Below, piece by piece: positions 1 through 9,300 of a stretch of DNA of 64,000 nucleotides. The notes beneath the pieces are model-generated. The model was not told where the DNA came from, did not search any database, and saw only the letters and a list, made by a program, of their open reading frames with translations. The translations under genes and the position numbers were made by a program. Location: positions 1 through 64,000 of the forward strand of contig NW_027526750.1 of NCBI RefSeq assembly GCF_052857255.1, in the 5' to 3' direction. Within the stretch, counting starts at the first letter, position 1; the number at the start of each line of letters is the position of its first letter. Origin of the DNA: Amblyomma americanum (Eukaryota > Arthropoda > Arachnida > Ixodida > Ixodidae).

Positions 1-129
1 CAGATTTAGCTCGTTTCGGTCTAAAACAGCTTGTTTCGTTGTATTAAGCAAGAATACATGCTTTTCGCGCAGTTATAAGAGAAAAAGTTTTGACGCGTAT
101 TAGAGAGACACTTGTAAAACCGATGTGTT
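1..129 (+). repeat. Representative satellite monomer (CAG class)
   Basis: This full-length monomer illustrates the unit. It holds two adjacent related 20-mers (9-28 and 29-48), a CENP-B-box-like half site (34-50), a small dyad AAGCA-N8-TGCTT (46-63), a CGCG island (66-70), an A-rich tract (81-90) and a second CGCG inside the MluI-type site ACGCGT (93-98). The variable hinge follows, then a conserved tail ending GATGTGTT. The consensus has 21 C and 28 G (38% G+C) and 8 CpG. The start point is a convention: I begin each monomer at the class-defining CAG/GTG trinucleotide. Confidence 0.95.
34..50 (+). promoter_or_regulatory. CENP-B-box-like half site (representative)
   Basis: TTTCGTTGTATTAAGCA matches the mammalian CENP-B box YTTCGTTGGAARCGGGA at 11 of 17 positions, including all of the first eight. 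Of the nine core positions (TTCG, A, CGGG) six match; the CGGG half does not. TTGTATT monomers keep the full left half, CTGTATT monomers change T6 to C, and TAGTATT monomers alter T7. This is a resemblance only. Confidence 0.3.
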
Positions 130-766
130 GTGATTTAGCTCGTTTCAGTCTAAAACAGCTTGTTTCGTTGTATTAAGCACGAATACATGCTTTTCGCGCA
201 GTTAAAAGAGAAAAAGTTTTGACGAGTATCACGTGGAACACTTGTAATACCGGTGTTGTGATTTAGCTCGTTTCGGTCTAAAAACAGCTTGTTTCGCTGT
301 ATTAAGCAAGAATACATGCTTTTCGCGCCGTTATAAGAGAAAAAGTTTTGACGCGTATCAGAGGAACACTTGTAAAACCGATGTGTTGTGATTTAGCTCA
401 TTTCGGTCTAAAACAGCTTGTTTCGCTGTATTAAGCAAGAATACATGCTTTTCGCGCAGTTATAAGAGAAAAAGTTTTGACGCGTATCAGAGGAACACTT
501 GTAAAACCGATGTGTTGTGATTTAGCTCGTTTCGGTCTAAAACAGCTTGTTTCGCTGTATTAAGCAAGAATACATGCTTTTCGCGCAGTTATAAGAGAAA
601 AAGTTTTGACGCCTATCAGAGGAACACTTGTAAAACCGATGTGTTCAGATTTAGCTCGTTTCGGTCTAAAACAGCTTGTTTCGTTGTATTAAGCACGAAT
701 ACATGCTTTACGCGCAGTTATAGAAGAAAAAGTTTTGACGCGTATCAGAGACACTTGTAAAAACCG

Positions 767-1165
767 ATGTGTTGTGATTTAGCTCGTTTCGGTCCTAAAA
801 CAGCTTGTTTCGTTGTATTAAGCAAGAATACATGCTTTTCGCGCAGTTATAAGAGAAAAAGTTTTGACGAGTATCACGTGGATACTTGTAAAACCGATGT
901 GTTCAGATTTAGCTCGTTTCGGTCTAAAACAGCTTGTTTCGTTGTATTAAGCACGAATACATGCTTTTCGCGCAGTTATAAGAGAAAAAGTTTTGACGCG
1001 TATCAGAGGAACACTTGTAAAACCGATGTGTTCAGATTTAGCTCGTTTCGGTCTGAAACAGCTTGTTTCGTTGTATTAAGCACGAATACATGCTTTTCGC
1101 ACAGTTATAAGAGAAAAAGTTTAGACGCGTATCAGAGGAACACTTGTAAAACCGATGTGTTGTGA
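767..1165 (+). other. Longest open frame (132 codons), a satellite by-product
   Basis: The frame is open because 129 bp is 43 codons, and CAG-class monomers lack the TAG that GTG-class monomers place in frame (GTG-TTG-TGA-TTT-TAG region). The translation is a 43-residue repeat rich in Ser, Phe, Lys and Arg with no recognisable domain. The start codon is an internal GTG/ATG of the repeat, and the frame ends at the next GTG-class monomer. Similar frames of 131 codons appear at 26821, 36211, 40948, 52929 and 54734, wherever three CAG-class monomers follow one another without an indel. I do not consider it a gene. Confidence 0.9.
871..885 (+). promoter_or_regulatory. E-box-containing dyad in GTATCACGTGGATAC hinge monomers
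   Basis: The 15-mer has complementary 5-base arms, GTATC and GATAC, around ACGTG, and contains the palindromic E-box CACGTG. It is present in one hinge class that recurs throughout the window, usually just before a CAG monomer in the left two thirds. CACGTG is the recognition core of many bHLH proteins, and ATCACGTG fits the yeast CDEI consensus. Any binding here is inference. Confidence 0.5.
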
Positions 1166-1386
1166 TTTAGCTCGTTTCGGTGTAAAACAGCTTGTTTCGT
1201 AGTATTAAGCAAGAATACATGCTTTTCGCGCAGTTATAAGAGAAAAAGTTTTGACGCGTATTAGAGGAACACTTGTAAAACCTTTGTGTTGTGATTTAGC
1301 TCGTTTCGGTCTAAAACAGCTAGTTTCGCTGTATTAAGCAAGAATACATGCTTTTCGCGCAGTTATAATAGAAAAAGTTTTGACGC

Positions 1387-1401
1387 GTGTCACAGGGACA
1401 C
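1387..1401 (+). promoter_or_regulatory. Alternative dyad in GTGTCACAGGGACAC hinge monomers
   Basis: At the same monomer position as the E-box dyad, this class has arms GTGTC and GACAC around ACAGG. Relative to the E-box class the left arm changes A to G and the right arm changes T to C, so the arms stay complementary. It recurs throughout families A-F and in K. No factor is known to me for it. Confidence 0.5.
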
Positions 1402-2195
1402 TTGTAAAACCGATGTGTTCAGATTTAGCTCGTTTCGGTCTAAAACAGCTTGTTTCGCTGTATTAAGCAAGATACATGCTTTTCGCGCAGTTATAAGAGA
1501 AAAAGTTTTGACGCGTATCAGAGGAACACTTGTAAAACCGATGTGTTGTGATTTAGCTCATTTCGGTCTAAAACAGCTTGTTTCGTTGTATTAAGCAAGA
1601 ATACATGCTTTTCGCGCAGTTATAAGAGAAAAAGATTTGACGCGTGTCACGGGGACACTTGTAAAACCGATGTGTTCAGATTTAGCTCGTTTTGGTCTAA
1701 AACAGCTTGTTTCGTTGTATTAAGCACGAAAACATGCTTTTCGCGCAGTTATAAGAGAAAAAGTTTTGACGAGTATCACGTGGAACACTTTGTAATACCG
1801 ATGTGTTGTGATTTTGGCTCGTTTCGGTCTAAAACAGCTTGTTTCGTTGTATTAAGCAAGAATACATGCTTTTCGCGCAGTTATAAGAGAAAAAGTTTTG
1901 ACGTGTATCAGAGGAACACTTGTAAAACCGATGTGTTGTGATTTAGCTCGTTTCGGTCTAAAACAGCTTGTTTCGTTGTATTAAGCAAGAATACATGCTT
2001 TTCGCACAGTTATAAAAGAAAAAGTTTTGACGCGTATCAGAGGAACACTTGTAAAACCGATGTGTTGTGATTTAGCTCATTTCGGTCTAAAACAGCTTGT
2101 TTCGCTGTATTAAGCAAGAATACATGCTTTTCGCGCAGTTATAAATGAAAAAGTTTTGACGAGTATCACGTGGATACTTGTAAAACCGATGTGTT

Positions 2196-4908
2196 CAGAT
2201 TTAGCTCGTTTCGGTCTAAAACAGCTTGTTTCGTTGTATTAAGCAAGAATACATGCTTTTCGCGCATTTATAAGAGAAAAAGTTTTGACGCGTATTAGAG
2301 AGACACTGGTAAAACCGATGTGTTGTGATTCAGCTCGTTTCGGTCTAAAACAGCTTGTTTCGTTGTATTAAGCAAGAATACATACTTTTCGCGCAGTTAT
2401 AAGAGAAAAAGTTTTGACGAGTATCACGTGGATACTTGTAAAACCGATGTGTTCAGATTTAGCTCGTTTCGGTCTAAAACAGCTTGTTTCGTTGTATTAA
2501 GCACGAATACATGCTTTTCGCGCAGTTAAAAGAGAAAAAGTTTTGACGAGTATCACGTGGAACACTTGTAATACCGATGTGTTGTGATTTAGCTCGTTTC
2601 GGTCTAAAACAGCTTGTTTCGCTGTATTAAGCAAGAATACATGCTTTTCGCGCCGTTATAAGAGAAAAAGTTTTGACGCGTATCAGAGGAACACTTGTAA
2701 AACCGATGTGTTGTGATTTAGCTCATTTCGGTCTAAAACAGCTTGTTTCTCTGTGTTAAGCAAGAATACATGCTTTTCGCGCAGTTATAAGAGAAAAAGT
2801 TTGACGCGTATCAGAGGAACACTTGTAAAACTGATGTGTTGTGATTTAGCTCGTTTCGGTCTAAAACAGCTTGTTTCGCTGTATTAAGCAAGAATACATG
2901 CTTTTCGCGCAGTTATAAGAGAAAAAGTTTTGACGCGTATCAGAGGAACACTTGTAAAACCGATGTGTTGTGATTTAGCTCGTTTCGGTCTAAAACAGCT
3001 TGTTTCGCTGTATTAAGCAAGAATACATGCTTTTCGCGCAGTTATAAGAGAAAAAGTTTTGACGCGTATCAGAGGAACACTTGTAAAACCGATGTGTTCA
3101 GATTTAGCTCGTTTCGGTCTAAAACAGCTTGTTTCGTCGTATTAAGACACGAATACATGCTTTGCGCGCAGTTATAGAAGAAAAAGTTTTGACGCGTATC
3201 AGAGGACACTTGTAAAACCGATGTGTGTGATTTAGCTCGTTTCGGTCTAAAACAGCTTGTTTCGTTGTATTAAGCAAGAATACATGCTTTTCGCGCAGTT
3301 ATAAGAGAAAAAGTTTTGACGAGTATCACGTGGATACTTGTAAAACCGATGTGTTCAGATTTAGCCTCGTTTCGGTCTAAAACAGCTTGTTTTGTTGTAT
3401 TAAGCACGAATACATGCTTTTCGCGCAGTTATAAGAGAAAACGTTTAGACGCGTATCAGAGGAACACTTGTAAAACCGATGTGTTGTGATTTAGCTCGTT
3501 TCGGTTTGAAACAGCTTGTTTCGCTGTATTAAGCAAGAATACATGCTTTTCGCGCAGTTATAAGAGAAAAAGTTTTGACGCGTATCAGAGGAACACTTGT
3601 AAAACCGATGTGTTCAGATTTAGCTCGTTTCGGTCTGAAACAGCTTGTTTCGTTGTATTAAGCACGAATACATGCTTTTCGCGCAGTTATAAGAGAAAAA
3701 GTTGAGACGCGTATCAGAGGAACACTTGTAAAACCGATGTGTTCAGATTTAGCTCGTTTCGGTCTGAAACAGCTTGTTTCGTTGTATTACGCACGAATAC
3801 ATGCTTTTCGCACAGTTATAAGAGAAAAAGTTTAGACGCGTATCAGAGGAACACTTGTAAAACCGATGTGTTGTGATTTAGCTCGTTTCGGTGTAAAACA
3901 GCTTGTTTCGTAGTATTAAGCAAGAATACATGCTTTTCGCGCAGTTATAAGAGAAAAAGTTTTGACGCGTATTAGAGGAACACTTGTAAAACCTTTGTGT
4001 TGTGATTTAGCTCGTTTCGGTCTAAAACAGCTAGTTTCGCTGTATTAAGCAAGAATACATGCTTTTCGCGCAGTTATAAGAGAAAAAGTTTTGACGCGTG
4101 TCACAGGGACACTTGTAAAACCGATGTGTTCAGATTTAGCTCGTTTCGGTCTAAAACAGCTTGTTTCGCTGTATTAAGCAAGAATACATGCTTTTTCGCG
4201 CAGTTATAAGAGAAAAAGTTTTGACGCGTATCAGAGGAACACTTGTAAAACCGATGTGTTGTGATTTAGCTCATTTCGGTCTAAAACAGCTTGTTTCGTT
4301 GTATTAAGCAAGAATACATGCTTTTCGCGCAGTTATAAGAGAAAAAGATTTGACGCGTGTCACGGGGACACTTGTAAAACCGATGTGTTCAGATTTAGCT
4401 CGTTTTGGTCTAAAACAGCTTGTTTCGTTGTATTAAGCACGAAAACATGCTTTTCGCGCAGTTATAAGAGAAAAAGTTTTGACGAGTATCACGTGGAACA
4501 CTTGTAATACCGATGTGTTGTGATTTTGGCTCGTTTCGGTCTAAAAACAGCTTGTTTCTTTGTATTAGGCAAGAATACATGCTTTTCGCGCAGTTATAAG
4601 AGAAAAAGTTTTGACGTGTATCAGAGGAACACTTGTAAAACCGATGTGTTGTGATTTAGCTCGTTTCGGTCTAAAACAGCTTGTTTCGTTGTATTAAGCA
4701 AGAATACATGCTTTTCGCGCAGTTATAAAAGAAAAAGTTTTGACGCGTATCAGAGGAACACTTGTAAAACCGATGTGTTGTGATTTAGCTCATTTCGTTC
4801 TAAAACAGCTTGTTTCGCTGTATTAAGCAAGAATACATGCTTTTCGCGCAGTTATAAATGAAAAAGTTTTGACGAGTATCACGTGGATACTTGTAAAACC
4901 GATGTGTT
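2196..4908 (+). repeat. HOR family A, copy A1 (21 monomers, 2713 bp)
   Basis: This is the most complete family A unit. Landmarks in order are a CAG monomer with hinge GTATTAGAGAGACAC, a GTG monomer with GTGATTCAG, a CAG monomer with AAAAGAG, a GCCGTTA monomer, a CTCATTT monomer, two GTG monomers and a TTTGCGCGC/ATAGAAG monomer at about 3100. Next come GGTTTGAAAC at about 3486, two GGTCTGAAAC monomers and the GTGTAAAAC/GTAGTATT monomer at about 3874, then CCTTTGTG, the GTGTCACAGGGACAC hinge, and GATTTTGGCTC at about 4520. The same order restarts at 4909. Confidence 0.9.
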
Positions 4909-6714
4909 CAGATTTAGCTCGTTTCGGTCTAAAACAGCTTGTTTCGTTGTATTAAGCAAGAATACATGCTTTTCGCGCAGTTATAAGAGAAAAAGTTTTG
5001 ACGCGTATTAGAGAGACACTGGTAAAAACCGATGTGTTGTGATTCAGCTCGTTTCGGTCTAAAACAGCTTGTTTCGTTGTATTAAGCAAGAATACATACT
5101 TTTCGCGCAGTTATAAGAGAAAAAGTTTGACGAGTATCACGTGGATACTTGTAAAACCGATGTGTTCAGATTTAGCTCGTTTCGGTCTAAAACAGCTTGT
5201 TTCGTTGTATTAAGCACGAATACATGCTTTTCGCGCAGTTAAAAGAGAAAAAGTTTTGACGAGTATCACGTGGAACACTTGTAATACCGATGTGTTGTGA
5301 TTTAGCTCGTTTCGGTCTAAAACAGCTTGTTTCGCTGTATTAAGCAAGAATACATGCTTTTCGCGCCGTTATAAGAGAAAAAGTTTTGACGCGTATCAGA
5401 GGAACACTTGTAAAACCGATGTGTTGTGATTTAGCTCATTTCGGTCTAAACAGCTTGTTTCTCTGTGTTAAGCAAGAATACATGCTTTTTCGCGCAGTTA
5501 TAAGAGAAAAAGTTTTGACGCGTATCAGAGGAACACTTGTAAAACTGATGTGTTGTGATTTAGCTCGTTTCGGTCTAAAACAGCTTGTTTCGCTGTATTA
5601 AGCAAGAATACATGCTTTTCGCGCAGTTATAAGAGAAAAAGTTTTGACGCGTATCAGAGGAACACTTGTAAAACCGATGTGTTGTGATTTAGCTCGTTTC
5701 GGTCTAAAACAGCTTGTTTCGCTGTATTAAGCAAGAATACATGCTTTTCGCGCAGTTATAAGAGAAAAAGTTTTGACGCGTATCAGAGGAACACTTGTAA
5801 AACCGATGTGTTCAGATTTAGCTCGTTTCGGTCTAAAACAGCTTGTTTCGTCGTATTAAGCACGAATACATGCTTTGCGCGCAGTTATAGAAGAAAAAGT
5901 TTTGACGCGTATCAGAGACACTTGTAAAACCGATGTGTTGTGATTTAGCTCGTTTCGGTCTAAAACAGCTTGTTTCGTTGTATTATGCAAGAATACATGC
6001 TTTTCGCGCAGTTATAAGAGAAAAAGTTTTGACGAGTATCACGTGGATACTTGTAAAACCGATGTGTTCAGATTTAGCTCGTTTCGGTCTAAAACAGCTT
6101 GTTTTGTTGTATTAAGCACGAATACATGCTTTTCGCGCAGTTATAAGAGAAAACGTTTAGACGCGTATCAGAGGAACACTTGTAAAACCGATGTGTTGTG
6201 ATTTAGCTCGTTTCGGTTTGAAACAGCTTGTTTCGCTGTATTAAGCAAGAATACATGCTTTTCGCGCAGTTATAAGAGAAAAAGTTTTGACGCGTATCAG
6301 AGGAACACTTGTAAAACCGATGTGTTCAGATTTAGCTCGTTTCGGTCTGAAACAGCTTGTTTCGTTGTATTAAGCACGAATACATGCTTTTCGCGCAGTT
6401 ATAAGAGAAAAAGTTGAGACGCGTATCAGAGGAACACTTGTAAAACCGATGTGTTGTGATTTAGCTCGTTTCGGTGTAAAACAGCTTGTTTCGTAGTATT
6501 AAGCAAGAATACATGCTTTTCGCGCAGTTATAAGAGAAAAAGTTTTGACGCGTATTAGAGGAACACTTGTAAAACCTTTGTGTTGTGATTTAGCTCGTTT
6601 CGGTCTAAAACAGCTTGTTTCGCTGTATTAAGCAAGAATACATGCTTTTCGCGCAGTTATAAGAGAAAAAGTTTTGACGCGTGTCACAGGGACACTTGTA
6701 AAAACCGATGTGTT
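4909..6714 (+). repeat. HOR family A, copy A2 (14 monomers, truncated on the right)
   Basis: The block repeats the family A order, including GTGATTCAG and GCCGTTA followed by CTCATTT. It lacks one of the two GGTCTGAAAC monomers, so the GTGTAAAAC monomer arrives one unit early (about 6456). After the GTGTCACAGGGACAC hinge at about 6681 the order switches to family B instead of continuing to the CTCATTT monomer seen in A1. The A/B junction is therefore a clean, in-register switch at the monomer starting at 6715. Confidence 0.88.
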
Positions 6715-9300
6715 CAGATTTAGCTCGTTTCGGTCTAAAACAACTTGTTTTGTTGTATTAAGCACGAATACATGCTTTACGCGCAGTTATAGAAGAAAAA
6801 GTTTGACGCCTATTAGAGAGACACTTGTAAAACCGATGTGTTATGATTTAGCTCGTTTCGGTCTAAAACAGCTTGTTTCGTTGTATTAAGCAAGAATACA
6901 TGCTTTTCGCGCAGTTATAAGAGAGAAAGTTTTGACGAGTATCACGTGGATACTTGTAAAACCGATGTGTTCAGATTTAGCTCGTTTCGGTCTAAAACAG
7001 CTTGTTTCGTTGTATTAAGCAAGAATACATGCTTTACGCGCAGTTATAGAAGAAAAAGTTTGACGCGTATCAGAGAGACACTTGTAAAACCGATGTGTTG
7101 TGATTTAGCTCGTTTCGGTCTAAAACAGCTTGTTTCGTTGTATTAAGCAAGAATACATGCTTTTCGTGCAGTTATAAGAGAAAAAGTTTTGACGAGTATC
7201 ACGTGGATACTTGTAAAACCGAAGTGTTCAGATTTAGCTCGTTTCGGTCTAAAACAGCTTGTTTCGTTGTATTAAGCACAAATACATGCTTTTCGCGCAG
7301 TTATAAGAGAAAACGTTTTGACGAGTATCACGTAGAATACTTGTAAAACCGATGTGTTGTGATTTAGCTCGTTTCGGTCTAAAACAGCTTGTTTCGCCTG
7401 TATTAAGCAAGAATACATGCTTTTCGCGCAGTTATAAGAGAAAAAGTTTTGACGCGTATCAGAGGAACACTTGTAAAACCGATGTGTTGTGATTTAGCTC
7501 ATTTCGGTCTAAAATAGCTTGTTTCGTTGTATTAAGCAAGAATACATGCTTTTCGCGCAGTTATAAGAGAAAAAGTTTTGACGCGTGTCACAGGGACACT
7601 TGTAAATCCGATGTGTTCTGATTTAGCTCGTTTCGGTCTAAAAACAGCTTGTTTCGTTGTATTAAGCACGAATACATGCTTTTCGCGCAGTTATAAGAGA
7701 AAAAGTTTTGACGAGTATCACATGGAACACTTGTAATACCGATGTGTTGTGATTTGGCACGTTTCGGTCTAAAACAGCTTGTTTCGTTGTATTAAGCAAG
7801 AATACATGCTTTTCGCGCAGTTATAAGGGAAAAAGTTTTGACGCGTATCACATGGACACTTGGAAAACCGATGTGTTCAGATTTAGCTCGTTTTGGTCTA
7901 AAACAGCTTGTTTCGTTGTATTAAGCACGAATACATGCTTTTCGCGCAGTTATCAGAGAAAAAGTTTTGACGCGTATCAGAGGAACACTTGTAAAACCGA
8001 TGTGTTGTGATTTAGCTCGTTTTGGTCTAAAACAGCTTGTTTCGCTGTATTAAGCAGGAATACATGCTTTTCGCGCAGTTATAAGAGAAAAAGTTTTGAC
8101 GAGTATCACGTGGATACTTGTAAAACCGATGTGTTCAGATTTAGCTCGTTTCGGTCTAAAACAGCTTTTTTCGTTGTATTAAGGACGAATACATGCTTTT
8201 CGCGCAGTTATAAGAGAAAAAGTTTTGACGAGTATCACGTGGAACACTTGTAATACCGATGTGTTGTGATTTAGCTCGTTTCGGTCTAAAACGACTTGAT
8301 TCGCTGTATTAAGCAAGAATACATGCTTTTCGCGCAGTTATAAAAGAAAAAGTTTTGACGCGTATCAGAGGAACACTTGTAAAACCGATGTGTTGTGATT
8401 TAGCTCATTTCGGTCTAAAACAGCTTGTTTCGCTGTATTAAGCAAGAATACATGCTTTTCGCGCAGTTATAAAAGAAAAAGTTTTGACGAGTATCACCTG
8501 GATACTTGTAAAACCGATGTGTTCAGATTTAGTTCGTTTCGGTCTAAAACAGCTTGTTTCGTTGTATTAAGCAAGAATACATGCTTTTCGCGCAGTTATA
8601 AGAGAAAAAGTTTTGACGCGTATTAGAGAGACACTTGTAAAACCGATGTGTTGTGATTTAGCTCGTTTCGGTCTAAAACAGCTTGTTTCGTTGTATTAAG
8701 CAAGAATACATGCTTTTCGCGCAGTTATAAGAGAAAAAGTTTTGACGAGTATCACGTGGATACTTGTAAAACCGATGTGTTCAGATTTAGCTCGTTTTGG
8801 TCTAAAACAGCTTGTTTCGTTGTATTAAGCACGAATACATGCTTTTCGCGCAGTTATAAGAGAAAAAGTTTTGACGCGTATCAGAGTTACACTTGTAAAA
8901 CCGATGTGTTCAGATTTAGCTCGTTTCGGTCTGAAACAGCTTGTTTCGTTGTATTAAGCACGAATACATGCTTTTCGCGCAGTTATAAGAGAAAAAGTTT
9001 AGACGCGTATCAGAGGAACACTTGTAAAACCGATGTGTTGTGATTTAGCTCGTTTCGGGTGTAAAACAGCTTGTTTCGTAGTATTAAGCAAGAATACATG
9101 CTTTTCGCGCAGTTATAAGAGAAAAAGTTTTGACGCGTATTAGAGGAACACTTGTAAAACCTTTGTGTTGTGATTTAGCTCGTTTCGGTCTAAAACAGCT
9201 AGTTTCGCTGTATTAGGCAAGAATACATGGCTTTTCCGCGCAGTTATAAGAGAAAAAGTTTTGACGCGTGTCACAGGGACACTTGTAAAACCGATGTGTT
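6715..9300 (+). repeat. HOR family B, copy B1 (20 monomers, 2586 bp)
   Basis: The copy opens with a CAG monomer carrying AACAACTTG, TTTACGCGC and hinge GCCTATTAGAGAGACAC, followed by the rare ATG-start monomer at about 6844. Later landmarks are the GAAGTGTTCAG junction, the CTG-start monomer at about 7617, GATTTGGCACG at about 7747, a hinge with CACATGGACACTTGG, GCAGG at about 8056 and AAGGACG at about 8182. Compared with B2 it lacks the monomer bearing TTTAACTCTTTTCGGAC, which makes it one unit shorter. Confidence 0.9.

Larger units (their letters stand above)
1..2195 (+). repeat. HOR family A, copy A0 (17 monomers, shortened)
   Basis: This block has the same monomer order as the next copy but only 17 of its 21 monomers. 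One loss created a hybrid at 130-257: a GTG-class start joined to a GCACG/AAAAG-class end. One of the repeated GTG monomers before the 645 CAG monomer is missing. The GGTTTGAAAC monomer and one GGTCTGAAAC monomer are absent before the GTGTAAAAC monomer at about 1160. Each change is close to a whole number of monomers, as expected from unequal homologous exchange. The left edge is set by the window, so the copy may begin earlier. Confidence 0.85.

Noticed and set aside
34..50. A true CENP-B box
   Set aside because: The CGGG half is missing (six of nine core positions match), so it is reported only as a half-site resemblance.
394..470. A tRNA gene or tRNA-derived SINE
   Set aside because: No cloverleaf can be drawn, the B-box is poor and too close, and the resemblance is limited to TAGCTCA plus CGGT.
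871..885. A yeast-type point centromere (CDEI-CDEII-CDEIII)
   Set aside because: The CDEI match is present, but no CDEIII with its CCGAA core lies at the right distance, and the motif is repeated many times rather than single.
767..1165. A protein-coding gene with a 43-residue repeat (also the frames at 26821, 36211, 40948, 52929 and 54734)
   Set aside because: The frame is created by the 129-bp period and CAG-class monomers; it breaks at every indel and GTG-class monomer. There is no upstream unique promoter, no domain, and start and stop fall at arbitrary repeat positions.
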